Shown: positions 14,916 to 24,451, counted from the stretch's first letter. The stretch is DNA of 64,000 bases from Amycolatopsis granulosa (GCF_011758745.1 NZ_JAANOV010000001.1:3596001-3660000), one strand, 5' to 3'. Notes: a model not told the origin generated them from the sequence alone. A program made the numbers and translations.

Positions 14916-14985
14916 GGCTCCAGGGTCCGCCCGCGGGAGCATCGCCACGAGTGGCCCGGTGGACAGTGTGTGTCAGGATCGGGCC

Positions 14986-16017
14986 ATGACGGTTTTCTCC
15001 GACGACGGCCGCCACCGGGTCGCGGTGCTGGTCCGCGACGGCCTGCTGCCGATCGAGCTGGGGATCGTGCACCGCCTGTTCGGGCAGGCCAGGGACGGCG
15101 GCCGGACGCTGTACGAGGTCCGCACCTGCACGCTGTACCCGGGGGTGGTGCGCACCGACGCCGACTTCACCATCAACGTCGACCACGGTCTCGATGCCCT
15201 CGCCGAGGCCGACACGATCATCGTCACCTCCTCCGACGCGGACTACGGCCCGCAGCCCGGCGGGCCGCTGCGGGGGCCGCTCGCGGACGCCTTCGCCGCC
15301 ATCCGGCCGGGCACCCGGATCGCGTCGAACTGCAGCGGCGCGTTCGTGCTGGCCGCCGCCGGGCTGCTCGACGGCCGCCCGGCCACGACGCACTGGCGGT
15401 CCGCCCACGACCTGCGCACCCTCTACCCGCGCGTGCAGGTCGACCCGAACGTGCTCTACACCGAGTCCGGCAACGTCCTCACCTCGGCCGGGGTCGCCTC
15501 CGGTATCGACCTGTGCCTGCACATGATCCGCCGCGACCACGGTGCCGCGGTCGCCAACGACGTCGCGCGCGGCACGATCGTCGCGCCGCACCGCGAGGGC
15601 GGCCAGGCCCAGTACATCCCGCGGCCGGTTCCGCAGCCGGCGACGTCCTCGACCGGTGCGGCCCGCGCCTGGGCACTGGCGAACCTGCACCGGCCGGTGA
15701 CGCTGCGGCAGCTGGCCGCCCGCGAGTCCATGAGCGTGCGCACCTTCACCCGCCGGTTCCGCGAGGAGGTCGGCCTCTCGCCGGGGCAGTGGCTGACCCA
15801 GCAGCGCGTCGAACGCGCCCGTCAGCTGCTGGAGGAGACCGACCTGCCGATCGAGCGGGTCGCCGAGGAGGCCGGGTTCGGCAGCGCCGGCTCGCTGCGT
15901 CAGCACCTGCAGGCCGCGCTCGGCGTCTCACCAAGCGGCTACCGGTACACCTTCCGCGGCAGCCGCACCGGGGATCAGGACCACAGCTCGCCGGCCGGCA
16001 GCGGCTTGCCCAGGTAG
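14986..16017 (+). CDS. GlxA/FtrA-type AraC-family regulator with DJ-1/PfpI domain
   Basis: A 343-residue regulator. Residues 8-185 form a DJ-1/PfpI (class I glutamine amidotransferase-like) domain with the nucleophile-elbow cysteine in ASNCSGAFVLAAAGLL. Residues about 225-330 form two AraC helix-turn-helix motifs (VTLRQLAARESMSVRTFTRR and PIERVAEEAGFGSAGSLRQH). The family usually senses small metabolites or electrophiles and activates nearby catabolic or detoxification genes; the divergent NQO-like gene is the obvious target. The 3' end overlaps the convergent GGDEF-EAL gene by 43 bases. Confidence 0.92.
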   Translation: MTVFSDDGRHRVAVLVRDGLLPIELGIVHRLFGQARDGGRTLYEVRTCTLYPGVVRTDADFTINVDHGLDALAEADTIIVTSSDADYGPQPGGPLRGPLADAFAAIRPGTRIASNCSGAFVLAAAGLLDGRPATTHWRSAHDLRTLYPRVQVDPNVLYTESGNVLTSAGVASGIDLCLHMIRRDHGAAVANDVARGTIVAPHREGGQAQYIPRPVPQPATSSTGAARAWALANLHRPVTLRQLAARESMSVRTFTRRFREEVGLSPGQWLTQQRVERARQLLEETDLPIERVAEEAGFGSAGSLRQHLQAALGVSPSGYRYTFRGSRTGDQDHSSPAGSGLPR

Positions 16018-18707
16018 TAGCCCTGGGCCTGGTCGCAGCCGAGCCGCTTGAGGATGTCCAGCTGCTTGGCGTTCTCCACGCCCTCGGCGACCACGGTGAG
16101 GTGCACGGCGTGGGCCATGGCGATGATGCTGGTCACGATCACCTCCGCGTCCCCGCTCTCACCCAGACCGGTGATGAACGATCGGTCGATCTTCAGCGTG
16201 TCCAGCGTCAGCCGCTGTAGCTGCGCGAGCGAGGAGTAACCGGTGCCGAAGTCGTCGATCGCCAGGCAGACCCCGATCTCCCGCAGCGCGGCCAGGGTCT
16301 TGCTGGTGACCGTCGAATCCCGCATCAACGCGCTCTCGGTGATCTCCAGGCACAGCGCGTCCGCCGGCAGGCCGGTCACCGCCAGCGCCTCCTCGACCGC
16401 CAGGACCAGTGCCGGATCGTCGAGCTGACGGGTCGACAGATTGATCTTCAGGGCGACCTTGACGCCACCCGCCCGGCGGCGCGCGACCTCCCGCGTCGTC
16501 TCCCGCAAGATGTGCGAGCCGAGCAGGTTGATCAGGTCGCTCTCCTCGGCGAGGGGGATGAACTCGGCGGGCGAGATCGGCCCGTGCACCGGGTGCGTCC
16601 ACCGCAGCAGGCCCTCGACCGCCACCACCTCGTCGGTGCGCAGGTCGACCACCGGCTGGTAGGCCGCCCACAGCCGGCCGTGCCGGACGGCGTCACGCAG
16701 GTCCTGTTCCAGGCGCAGCCGCCGCTGCATCCGCATGCGCAGCTCGACGTCGAAGAACTCGTAGCGGCCCCGGCCCAGCGTCTTCGCGTGGTACATCGCC
16801 ACGTCCGCGTCCCGCAGCAGCTCGTCGGCGTCGCGCTGGTCGCCCGGACCGGTCATCACGATGCCGATGCTCGCGTCGACGTGCAGCCGCCGCCCGTCGA
16901 CCGAGATCGGGGTGGTCACCGCGTCCCGGATGTGGTGGGTCAGCGCCCGCACCCCGGACTCGTCGTGCACCCCGAACGCGATCACCACGAACTCGTCACC
17001 GCCGAGCCGGCCCACCACGTCCCCCGCGCGCACCGCGTGCCGCAGCCGCTCCCCGACGATCTGCAGCACCCGGTCGCCGACCGTGTGGCCCAGCGAGTCG
17101 TTGATGACCTTGAACTTGTCCAGGTCGATGAACAGCACCGCGGTGGTGCCGTAGCCCTTCTCCCGCAGTGCCGCGGTGAGCCGTTGCAGGACGAGCGTGC
17201 GGTTGGCCAGGCCGGTCAGCGGGTCGTGGGTGGCGTCGTGCGCGAGCCGCTCGCCGATCGCCCTGCGCTCGGTGATGTCGGTGAACGACACGACGAACGC
17301 CGAGGACGCCATGTCCTCCGGGTTCATCGCCCGGCACGACAGGGACAGCCAGACGATCCGGCCGTCCGCGCGCTTGGTGCGCATCACCCGCCCCTGCTGC
17401 GGCCCGCTGCCGCGGCGCAGCTGTGCGGAGGGGTACTCCGACGGGTCGAGGCGGCGGCCGTCCTCGTCGTAGAGCGGCCACCTGTCCGGTCGCGTGGACA
17501 CCAGCTGCGCCTCGCTGATCCCGAGGATGTGCTGGGCCGCCGGGTTCGCCGACATGATCCGGCCGTCCGGCCCGATCACCAGCACTCCCTCGTCCAGCGC
17601 GGCCACCACCGTGCTGTACTGGCGTTCCGCCCGGCGGCGGGCCGTCTCATCGGCGCACACCAGCACATAGCCGTCGTCCATCTCGGCTGCCGAGACCCGC
17701 ACCGCGAGCGCCGACCCGTCGGCCGCTCGGTGCGTGGCCTGCGCGACCCCGCCGTGCGCGAGCACCTCACCCGGGTCCAGTGGCGCCCCGACCAGGCGGC
17801 CGACCGCCTGGCCGAGGGCCTCGTCGGCGGGGCGGCCGTAAATGGCCTCGGCGGCCGGGTTCCAGCTGGTCACCAGCCCATGCGCGTCGGTGGCGATGAT
17901 CGCGTCGCTGACGTGCTGGACGAGGGCGGCCTGGTAGCGCAGCGCGGCCTCGGCGGCCCGCTGCGCGCTGATGTCCCGCATGATCACCTGGAAGGCCGGC
18001 TTGCCCTCCCAGGTGGTGCGCACCGACACCGACTCGACCGTGAAGCGTTCGCCGTTCAGCCTGGTCAGCACGGCCTCCGCCGGCTCCGAGGTGGCCCCCG
18101 GCTCGTTCAGCCCGGCGATCCGGCGCAGTATCGACGGCACGGACGGCGGGTCCACGAACCGCGTGATCGGGCTGCCCAGCATCTCGGAGGCGGTCTGTGC
18201 CCCGATGAACCGGACCGCGGCCGGGTTCGCGTAGGTGAGCACGCCGTACTGGTGCACCACGATCGCGTCCGGGCTCAGCTCGACCAGCAGGCGGTAGCGG
18301 TCGGCGAGGTCGGCCAGTTCGCGGCGGTCCTCGTGCCGGTCGGTGACATCGGTGGCGATGCCGAACATCCCGCCCGCATGGCTGCGTGCCCGCAGCTGCA
18401 TCCAGCGTGAGTCCCCCGCCGGGGTCAGGTACGGCTGCTCGAGCTCCAGGTCGTGCCACACCGGTGCGGTGCGGGCGGCCAGCAGCAACGGCTCGACCAG
18501 CTCGGCGAGCCGGGCGCGGACCTCGGACTCGGGCGCTCCGGGCACGGCCAGCAGCCGGTCGAGGCCGGGCTGCCAGGCGAGCACCTCCGCCTCGAGGTCG
18601 TAGCTCCAGATCACGGCGCGATCGGCCGACAGTGCCAGGTCGATCACTTGTTCCTGATCGACGGACAGGCCGGACACGCCTTCGCCGGAGGTGGCGTTTG
18701 GCTCCAT
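15975..18707 (-). CDS. Four-PAS GGDEF-EAL protein (cyclic-di-GMP synthase/phosphodiesterase)
   Basis: A 910-residue cytoplasmic signalling protein without membrane helices. Four PAS-like modules lie at about 20-130, 138-250, 256-360 and 362-485. The GGDEF domain (about 490-655) has an intact GGDEF motif at 569-573 and the product-inhibition site RAGD (560-563) exactly five residues before it. The EAL domain (about 670-910) reads EGLLR instead of EALLR. It keeps Asn756, Glu788 (CLEITES), Asp818-Asp819 (DDFGTGYSSL) and Lys839, so phosphodiesterase activity is plausible. In filamentous actinomycetes c-di-GMP controls development through BldD. The PAS modules probably bind a redox or small-molecule ligand. 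ATG 18707 is used; the ribosome site is weak. Confidence 0.95.
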   Translation of the reverse strand: MEPNATSGEGVSGLSVDQEQVIDLALSADRAVIWSYDLEAEVLAWQPGLDRLLAVPGAPESEVRARLAELVEPLLLAARTAPVWHDLELEQPYLTPAGDSRWMQLRARSHAGGMFGIATDVTDRHEDRRELADLADRYRLLVELSPDAIVVHQYGVLTYANPAAVRFIGAQTASEMLGSPITRFVDPPSVPSILRRIAGLNEPGATSEPAEAVLTRLNGERFTVESVSVRTTWEGKPAFQVIMRDISAQRAAEAALRYQAALVQHVSDAIIATDAHGLVTSWNPAAEAIYGRPADEALGQAVGRLVGAPLDPGEVLAHGGVAQATHRAADGSALAVRVSAAEMDDGYVLVCADETARRRAERQYSTVVAALDEGVLVIGPDGRIMSANPAAQHILGISEAQLVSTRPDRWPLYDEDGRRLDPSEYPSAQLRRGSGPQQGRVMRTKRADGRIVWLSLSCRAMNPEDMASSAFVVSFTDITERRAIGERLAHDATHDPLTGLANRTLVLQRLTAALREKGYGTTAVLFIDLDKFKVINDSLGHTVGDRVLQIVGERLRHAVRAGDVVGRLGGDEFVVIAFGVHDESGVRALTHHIRDAVTTPISVDGRRLHVDASIGIVMTGPGDQRDADELLRDADVAMYHAKTLGRGRYEFFDVELRMRMQRRLRLEQDLRDAVRHGRLWAAYQPVVDLRTDEVVAVEGLLRWTHPVHGPISPAEFIPLAEESDLINLLGSHILRETTREVARRRAGGVKVALKINLSTRQLDDPALVLAVEEALAVTGLPADALCLEITESALMRDSTVTSKTLAALREIGVCLAIDDFGTGYSSLAQLQRLTLDTLKIDRSFITGLGESGDAEVIVTSIIAMAHAVHLTVVAEGVENAKQLDILKRLGCDQAQGYYLGKPLPAGELWS

Positions 18708-18846
18708 TTTTCGTCCGATCCGCCGCTCAGGTTCTGTAGTTCGATTACACCATTCGGCGGTATCGCCGTCCTGTGGACGGATCAATCTCGGCCGACGCGC
18801 TGCTCCCGATTGTGGCCGGGTGCCCCGCCGACGTTCCCTTGAGACG

Positions 18847-18868
18847 GATCCGTTCCCCGGAACGGATC
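18847..18868. promoter_or_regulatory. Perfect 22-bp palindrome upstream of the ketosynthase
   Basis: GATCCGTTCC, a two-base centre, then the exact complement, 32 bases before the ketosynthase ATG and in the divergent region shared with the GGDEF-EAL gene. A second short palindrome GTTGCAAC lies at 18872-18879. Size and symmetry fit a dimeric repressor site (TetR, MarR or GntR type). No regulator gene lies adjacent, so a distant one is implied. Confidence 0.6.
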
Positions 18869-18900
18869 GTAGTTGCAACCACAAAGGAGGGGCGAGTGCG

Positions 18901-20061
18901 ATGGACTCGCGGGAAATGGCAATCTGCGGAATCGGGGCCGTCACCGGATACGGGTGGGGCCGGGAGCATCTCTGGGACGGCCTGAAGTCCGGCAAACCGG
19001 CGGCCGGCCTGGAATCTGGTTACGGTGCGCATCCGGATGAGCCGGGGTGGGTGGCGAAAATCCCCGATGGTGGTAACCCGATCGACGGACCGAGCCGGTT
19101 CGCGCGGGCGATGCGCGCCGCCGCCCGGGAGGCGATCGCCGACGCGGGGGAGCGTGGCTGGCGGCCCGGGAAGCGCGTTGGCCTGCTGCACGCCGCGGTG
19201 CTCGGCGACGTGGACCTGTGGCGGCAGTTCTACCTCGAGCGCAACTGCGACCTGCGGCCCCGCGAGTACCTCGGGCTGATGCCCTCCACACCGATGTCGA
19301 CCTTCATGCAGGAGTTCGGGTTCCACGGCCCGGCGATGAACGTCTCCGCGATGTGCGCCTCCGGCAACGCCGGTCTGCTCACCGCGAAGGCGTGGCTGGA
19401 CGCCGGCATCGTCGACGACGTGGTGTTCGTCGCGACCGACGTCTCCGCGTCGCCGGAGAACGTCCTGCACTTCGTGCGGCTCGGGGTGGCGGTGACCGAC
19501 ATCGAGCCCCTCGAGGCCTGCCGCCCGTTCCAGGAGGGCAGCCGCGGGTTCCCGGTGGGCGAGGCGTCGGTCGCGTTCGTGCTGTCGAAGAACGCGACCC
19601 GGCCCTACGCGCTCGCGCTGGGTGGTGCGATGTCGCACGACGGGTATCACGTGACCTCCGTGGACCCGGACCTGAGCCAGGTGCGCGGGTGTTTCCAGGA
19701 CGCGCTGGCCAACGCCGGGGTGCCCGCCGCGGCGATCCGCTACCTCAACGCGCACGGACCGGGGACCAGGCAGTGCGACCAGGCCGAGGCGACGATCCTC
19801 GAGCAGGAGTTCGGCAACTCGACGGGCATCTACTCGCTCAAGCCGCTCACCGGGCACTGCCAGTGCGCGGCCTCGGCGGTCGAGGTGGCGGTCTCGGCGC
19901 TCGGCTACGACCGCGGGTTCGTCCCGGCGCCGCCCGCGGTGGCTGCCGGGCACCCGCAGCTGCTCACCGGCCGCGTGCCGGTCGGTGACGGTCTGACCGC
20001 CAAGTCGTCGCTCGGTATGGGCGGCCACAACTCGGTGGTGGTGCTCGGACCACCCGCCTGA
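18901..20061 (+). CDS. Stand-alone beta-ketoacyl synthase family protein
   Basis: A 386-residue thiolase-fold ketosynthase starting at ATG 18901 behind AAAGGAGGGG. The catalytic triad is complete: Cys152 in [12 protein letters not shown], His285 in NAHGPGT and His319 in KPLTGH, with the Lys314 that normally precedes it. The N-terminal half matches FabF/KAS II ([14 protein letters not shown]). It lacks a fused acyltransferase, ACP or other PKS domain, and no fatty-acid or polyketide genes are nearby. It could condense acyl-ACP or acyl-CoA units in trans, or act as a specialised acyltransferase. The palindromic operator suggests inducible expression. Confidence 0.88.
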   Translation: MDSREMAICGIGAVTGYGWGREHLWDGLKSGKPAAGLESGYGAHPDEPGWVAKIPDGGNPIDGPSRFARAMRAAAREAIADAGERGWRPGKRVGLLHAAVLGDVDLWRQFYLERNCDLRPREYLGLMPSTPMSTFMQEFGFHGPAMNVSAMCASGNAGLLTAKAWLDAGIVDDVVFVATDVSASPENVLHFVRLGVAVTDIEPLEACRPFQEGSRGFPVGEASVAFVLSKNATRPYALALGGAMSHDGYHVTSVDPDLSQVRGCFQDALANAGVPAAAIRYLNAHGPGTRQCDQAEATILEQEFGNSTGIYSLKPLTGHCQCAASAVEVAVSALGYDRGFVPAPPAVAAGHPQLLTGRVPVGDGLTAKSSLGMGGHNSVVVLGPPA

Positions 20062-20070
20062 TCGGGGCAA

Positions 20071-20109
20071 ACGCCGCTTTCCCGGCACTTGTGGCCGGGA
20101 AGGTGGCGT
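20071..20109 (+). terminator. Stem-loop after the ketosynthase gene
   Basis: An imperfect stem (ACGCC...TTCCCGGC / GCCGGGAA...GGCGT) with an internal 3-base mismatch and a 7-base loop. It starts nine bases after the ketosynthase stop. No T-tract; placed as a probable terminator on position. Confidence 0.55.
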
Positions 20110-20137
20110 CCCCGGCGGGAGCGGGGATCATGGGCGC

Positions 20138-21961
20138 GTGGCCGAGCGCGAGCACCCGTGGTGGAAAGTCATGTGCCTGACCGGTGTGGACTACTTCTCC
20201 ACGCTGGGGTATCAGCCGGGCATCGCCGCGCTCGCGGCCGGCCTGCTGTCCCCGGTGGCGACGATCGTGCTGGTCGTGCTCACGCTGGCCGGCGCACTGC
20301 CGATCTACCGGAGGGTGGCCGAGGAGAGCCCGCACGGCCAGGGCTCCCTGGCGATGCTGGAGAAGCTGCTGTCCCGGTGGAAGGGCAAGCTGCTGGTCCT
20401 GGTGCTGCTCGGGTTCGCCGCGACCGACTTCGTCATCACGATCACCCTGTCCGCCGCCGACGCGGCCGCGCACGCCAGCGAGAACCCCTACCTGGGTTTC
20501 CTGCACGGCGAGAACCTGCTGATCACACTGGTGCTGATCGCCGCGCTGGGCGCGGTGTTCTTCAAGGGCTTCGCCGAGGCGATCGGGATCGCGGTCGCCC
20601 TGGTTGGGGTGTACCTGCTGCTCAACGCGGTCGTCGTCGCCGCCGCGATCGCCCACGTCGTCGGCAGCCCGCACCTGGTGGTCGACTGGAAGAACCTGCT
20701 GTTCGCCCAGCACGGCAACATCTGGGTGATGGCCGGGGTGTCCCTGCTGGTCTTCCCCAAGCTCGCGCTCGGCCTGTCCGGGTTCGAGACCGGGGTGTCG
20801 GTGATGCCGCTGGTGCACGGCCCCGACCTGCCCGGGCGGATCCGGCACACCCGCCGCCTGCTCACCACGGCCGCATTGATCATGAGCGCGTTCCTGATCG
20901 TGTCCAGCTTCACCACGAGCGTGCTGATCCCGCAGGCGGAGTTCGAGCCCGGCGGCCCGGCGAACGGCCGCGCGCTGGCCTACCTCGCGCACGCCTACCT
21001 CGGCAACGCCTTCGGCACGGTGTACGACGCGAGCACCATCGCGATCCTGTGGTTCGCCGGGGCGTCGGCGATGGCCGGCCTGCTCAACCTCGTCCCGCGT
21101 TACCTGCCCCGGTACGGCATGGCGCCGAGCTGGGCGGCGGCGACCCGTCCGCTGGTCGTGGTGATCTCACTGACCGCGTTCCTGATCACCTGGATCTTCG
21201 ACGCCAGCGTCGACGCGCAGGGCGGCGCATACGCGACGGGTGTGCTGGTGCTGATCTCCTCGGCCGCGCTGGCGGTGACGCTGTCCGCGCGGCGGCGCCG
21301 GCGGACCGCGGCCTTCGTGGCCTACCTCGTCATCACGGTCGTGTTCGGCTACACGACGATGGCGAACATCGTCGAGCGGCCGGACGGGGTGAAGATCGCC
21401 GCGTTGTTCATCCTCGCGATCATCAGCACGTCGCTGGTCTCGCGCGCCACCCGCTCGCTGGAGCTGCGGGTCGAGGAGGTCCGGTTCGACGCGGCCGCCC
21501 AGCGGATCCTGGACCGGGCCGTGCGCAGCGGGCACGTGCGGATCATCGCCAACGAGCCGGACGCCCGGGACGAGGCCGAGTACCGGGACAAGGAGGCCGA
21601 GGCACGGGAGAACATGCACATCCCGGCCGATTCCACGCCGATCTTCCTCGAGGTGACCATTTCCGACGCCTCCGACTTCCAGTCCACGCTGCACGTCCAC
21701 GGCGAGAAGCGCTACGGCTACCGGATCCTGCGCGTGCAGAGCCCGTCGATCGCCAACGCCATCGCGGCGATCCTGCTGCACGTCCGCGACCACACGGGCA
21801 TCCGCCCGGACGTGTACTTCGCCTGGACCGAGGGCAACCCGTTCCGGTTCATCGTGCGCTACCTGATCTTCGGCGACGGCGACGTCCCGCCGGTCACCCG
21901 CGAGGTGCTGCGCCGCGCCGAGCCGGATCCGCGCCGGCGGCCGCTGGTGCACGTCGGCTGA
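20138..21961 (+). CDS. APC-superfamily amino acid permease with cytoplasmic tail
   Basis: A 607-residue transporter with about eleven or twelve hydrophobic segments in the first 430 residues. The N-terminal signature ([24 protein letters not shown] in part) is that of the amino acid-polyamine-organocation superfamily. A 170-residue soluble C-terminal region ([10 protein letters not shown]-like, with [11 protein letters not shown] and a Tyr-rich end) probably regulates transport. It starts at GTG 20138, where GATCAT six bases upstream could be a -10 for a leaderless start. Substrate unknown. The MetE-like enzyme 38 bases downstream may be cotranscribed with it, hinting at a sulfur amino acid; this is weak inference. 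Confidence 0.85.
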   Translation: MAEREHPWWKVMCLTGVDYFSTLGYQPGIAALAAGLLSPVATIVLVVLTLAGALPIYRRVAEESPHGQGSLAMLEKLLSRWKGKLLVLVLLGFAATDFVITITLSAADAAAHASENPYLGFLHGENLLITLVLIAALGAVFFKGFAEAIGIAVALVGVYLLLNAVVVAAAIAHVVGSPHLVVDWKNLLFAQHGNIWVMAGVSLLVFPKLALGLSGFETGVSVMPLVHGPDLPGRIRHTRRLLTTAALIMSAFLIVSSFTTSVLIPQAEFEPGGPANGRALAYLAHAYLGNAFGTVYDASTIAILWFAGASAMAGLLNLVPRYLPRYGMAPSWAAATRPLVVVISLTAFLITWIFDASVDAQGGAYATGVLVLISSAALAVTLSARRRRRTAAFVAYLVITVVFGYTTMANIVERPDGVKIAALFILAIISTSLVSRATRSLELRVEEVRFDAAAQRILDRAVRSGHVRIIANEPDARDEAEYRDKEAEARENMHIPADSTPIFLEVTISDASDFQSTLHVHGEKRYGYRILRVQSPSIANAIAAILLHVRDHTGIRPDVYFAWTEGNPFRFIVRYLIFGDGDVPPVTREVLRRAEPDPRRRPLVHVG

Positions 21962-21999
21962 CGGTTGCTCCGCGCCGCCGACTGGTCGAAGATCGGGGC

Positions 22000-23124
22000 A
22001 TGACTGCGCGCACGACACCGCCGTTCCGCGCCGACCACGTGGGCAGCCTGCTGCGGCCCGCCGAGTTGCACCGGGCCCGCGAGGACTTCGTACGCGGCGC
22101 GATCGGCGCCGACGACCTCAAGGCGGTGGAGGACCGGGCGATCCGGGACGTGGTCGCGATGCAGCGGGAGGTCGGGCTGCGGTCGGCCACCGACGGCGAG
22201 TTCCGCCGCGCCTCCTGGCACATGGACTTCATCTACCAGCTCGACGGCGTCTCACGCAGCGACGAGAAGCTGCACGTCAAGTTCCACAACGCGGCCGGGG
22301 ACCTCGAATTCAGCCCGGCCGGGCTGAAGGTCGACGGCAAGGTCGGGCTGAGCCGGACCATCTTCGGCGACCACTTCACCTTCCTCGAGTCCATTGTGGA
22401 CGACTCGCAGACGCCGAAGCAGACCATCCCGTCGCCGAGCATGATCTACTACCGCGGCGGCAGGCGCGCGGTCTCCGAGGAGGTCTACCCGGACCTGGAG
22501 GAGTTCTACGCCGACCTCGCCGCCGCCTACGCCGAGGAAATCGCCGGAATGGCCGAGCTGGGCTGCACCTACCTGCAGCTCGACGACACCAGTCTGGCTT
22601 ACCTCAACGACCCGGCGCAGCGGCGGCTGGTCGCCGAGATGGGCGGCGACCCGGACCGGCAGCACGTCCGCAACATCAAGACCATGAACGCCGCGCTGGC
22701 CGGGCGGCCGGCGGGGCTGACCGTCACCACCCACCTGTGCCGCGGCAACTTCCGCTCCTCCTGGGTCGCCTCCGGTGGCTACGACTTCGTCGCCGACGCG
22801 CTGTTCAACGAGCTGGACGTGGACGGCTACTTCCTGGAGTTCGACGACGAACGCTCCGGCGGGTTCGAGCCGCTGCGGTTCGTGCCGAAGGGCAAGCACG
22901 TCGTGCTCGGCCTGGTCACCACGAAGCGCGGCGAGCTGGAGCCGGTGGATGTGCTGCGGCGGCGGATCGACGAGGCCGCCCGGTACGTCGACCTCGACCA
23001 GCTGTGCCTGTCCGGGCAGTGCGGGTTCTCCTCCACCGAGGAGGGCAACGACCTGACCCAGGACGAGCAGAAGGCGAAGCTGGAGCGGATCGTGGCGACC
23101 GCCGAACTGGTCTGGGGCCGTTAA
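22000..23124 (+). CDS. Cobalamin-independent methionine synthase-like protein (MetE C-terminal/YxjG family)
   Basis: A 374-residue zinc enzyme of the short MetE-related family (YxjG/YxjH, core-MetE-like), about half the length of true MetE because it lacks the N-terminal domain. It opens RADHVGSLLRPAEL. The zinc ligands are seen as His245 and Cys247 (TTHLCRGN) and Cys341 (SGQCGFSS), with a Glu-rich FLEFDDE between them. It should transfer a methyl group from a folate, corrinoid protein or other donor to a thiol such as homocysteine. It follows the permease by 38 bases and is followed by an IclR regulator 9 bases later. Confidence 0.9.
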   Translation: MTARTTPPFRADHVGSLLRPAELHRAREDFVRGAIGADDLKAVEDRAIRDVVAMQREVGLRSATDGEFRRASWHMDFIYQLDGVSRSDEKLHVKFHNAAGDLEFSPAGLKVDGKVGLSRTIFGDHFTFLESIVDDSQTPKQTIPSPSMIYYRGGRRAVSEEVYPDLEEFYADLAAAYAEEIAGMAELGCTYLQLDDTSLAYLNDPAQRRLVAEMGGDPDRQHVRNIKTMNAALAGRPAGLTVTTHLCRGNFRSSWVASGGYDFVADALFNELDVDGYFLEFDDERSGGFEPLRFVPKGKHVVLGLVTTKRGELEPVDVLRRRIDEAARYVDLDQLCLSGQCGFSSTEEGNDLTQDEQKAKLERIVATAELVWGR

Positions 23125-23127
23125 CCT
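23122..23127 (+). promoter_or_regulatory. -10 hexamer TAACCT for leaderless iclR
   Basis: TAACCT is followed by six bases and the ATG at 23134. Its first three bases are the stop codon of the MetE-like gene. The iclR start has no purine-rich ribosome site. Confidence 0.45.
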
Positions 23128-23133
23128 GGGCTG

Positions 23134-23910
23134 ATGCGGCACACATCGGCGCAGGCGCCCTCGGTGGTCGATCGCGTGCTCGACGTGCTGGGTGCCTTCA
23201 CCCCGGACCGGCCGGCGATGACGTTGTCCGAGCTGAGCCGCCGCACCGGGCTGCCGCTGTCCACCACGCACCGGATCGTGGGTGAGCTGGCGCGGCGTGG
23301 TGCGCTGGAGCGGCAGGACGACGGGCGGTACCGGATCGGGTTGTGGCTGTGGGAGATCGCCTCGCTGTCCCCGCGCGGCACGGTGCTGCGCGACGCCGCC
23401 ATGCCGTTCCTGGAGGACCTGTACGAGGCCACGCACGAGAACGTGCAGCTCGCGGTGCTCGACGCGCCGGACGTGGTGTACGTCGAGCGGATCTCCGGGC
23501 GCAACGCGGTCAGCATCGTGTCGCGGCCCGGCGGGCGGCTCGCCGCGCACGCGACCGGCGTCGGTCTGGTGCTGCTCGCGCACGCCCCGGCGGAGGTGCA
23601 GGAGGCGGTGCTGTCCGCGCCGCTGCGCCAGTACACGCCGAAGACGATCACCTCGGGCGAGGAGCTGCGGCGCGCACTGGCCGACGCGCGGCGCGACGGC
23701 TACGTGATCAGCGACCGGCAGGTGGAGATGGTGTCGCTGTCCGTCGCGGCCCCGGTCCACGGGGCGGACGACGCGGTGGTGGCCGCGATCTCGATCGTCA
23801 TCCCGGCGGCCGGTCCGGATCCCCGCTCGATGGTGCCGGCCGTGCGGGCGGCCGCGCGGGGGATTTCCCGGGCGCTGGGGGCGCCCCGGGTGCTGCGGCA
23901 GCCGGGCTGA
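23134..23910 (+). CDS. IclR-family transcriptional regulator
   Basis: A 258-residue regulator with an N-terminal winged helix (MTLSELSRRTGLPLSTTHRI) and a C-terminal IclR effector domain (VQLAVLDAPDVVYVERISG and the ligand-pocket segment LAAHATGVGLVLLAH). It starts nine bases after the MetE-like gene and probably controls that unit or the permease. IclR proteins usually sense an aromatic or small organic acid. The end is convergent with the Rrf2 gene, only four bases apart. Confidence 0.93.
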   Translation: MRHTSAQAPSVVDRVLDVLGAFTPDRPAMTLSELSRRTGLPLSTTHRIVGELARRGALERQDDGRYRIGLWLWEIASLSPRGTVLRDAAMPFLEDLYEATHENVQLAVLDAPDVVYVERISGRNAVSIVSRPGGRLAAHATGVGLVLLAHAPAEVQEAVLSAPLRQYTPKTITSGEELRRALADARRDGYVISDRQVEMVSLSVAAPVHGADDAVVAAISIVIPAAGPDPRSMVPAVRAAARGISRALGAPRVLRQPG

Positions 23911-23914
23911 CCGG

Positions 23915-24403
23915 TCAGCCCCTCCGGGCCGGGGTGATGGCCGCGATCACGCGGCGGGTGTGGTCCGGTGCCGAAGGTGGCAGATCGGCGAGCACGCCGG
24001 CCAGGGTCTGTGCCGCGAGCGTGCCGCGCCAGGCTTCGTGGGCCTCGTTCATCCGCGCCGCCAGCAGGCACGTGTTCCGGCAGTCCTCGGGCGGCAGCGC
24101 GCCGCGGCCCTGCTGCCGGATCTCGCGGCACTCGTAGGGTGACGAGGCGCCGTCGACCGCCTCGACGATCTGCAGCAGGGTGATCTCCGCCGCGGGGCGG
24201 GCGAGCCGGAAACCGCCGCGCGGGCCGGTGGTGGCGGTCAGCACCCCGGCCCTGACCAGGTATTTCAGCTGTTTGGCGAGGTAGGGCGCCGGGAGGTCGA
24301 AGTACTCGGCGAGCTGCGCCGTCGACGCGGTGGCGCCGGGTTCGAGCTGCGCCAGGGTGGTGGCGCAGTGCAGGACCCATTCCGTGCTCGAAGGCAGCTT
24401 CAC
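23915..24403 (-). CDS. Rrf2-family regulator with three-cysteine cluster
   Basis: A 162-residue Rrf2 protein with the winged helix (LAEYFDLPAPYLAKQLKYLV, then GPRGGFRLARP). Cys92, Cys108 and Cys112 are spaced C-X15-C-X3-C in the loop where IscR and NsrR hold an iron-sulfur cluster, although the spacing differs from both. It could therefore sense redox state, nitric oxide or a reactive small molecule. The divergent NmrA-like gene and the palindrome at 24423-24451 mark the target. The start is the family-typical MKLPSSTEWVLH. Confidence 0.92.
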   Translation of the reverse strand: MKLPSSTEWVLHCATTLAQLEPGATASTAQLAEYFDLPAPYLAKQLKYLVRAGVLTATTGPRGGFRLARPAAEITLLQIVEAVDGASSPYECREIRQQGRGALPPEDCRNTCLLAARMNEAHEAWRGTLAAQTLAGVLADLPPSAPDHTRRVIAAITPARRG

Positions 24404-24422
24404 ATCGACCAGTCTATCCCTG

Positions 24423-24451
24423 ATATTGTGGACCTACATTATCCGCAATAT
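24423..24451. promoter_or_regulatory. Rrf2-type palindromic operator
   Basis: ATATTGTGGA and TCCGCAATAT form 10-bp inverted arms with one mismatch and a 9-base centre. The element is centred in the 58-base gap between divergent rrf2 and the NmrA-like gene. The AT-rich character contrasts with the surroundings. It is very likely the binding site of the adjacent Rrf2 protein, controlling both genes. Confidence 0.75.

Noticed and set aside
18901-20061. A polyketide or fatty-acid biosynthetic cluster around the ketosynthase
   Set aside because: No acyl carrier protein, acyltransferase, ketoreductase, cyclase or thioesterase gene is present within several kilobases.
21962-21999. Cobalamin or S-adenosylmethionine riboswitch before the MetE-like gene
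   Set aside because: Only 38 bases separate it from the permease; no B12-box or SAM-type core can fit.
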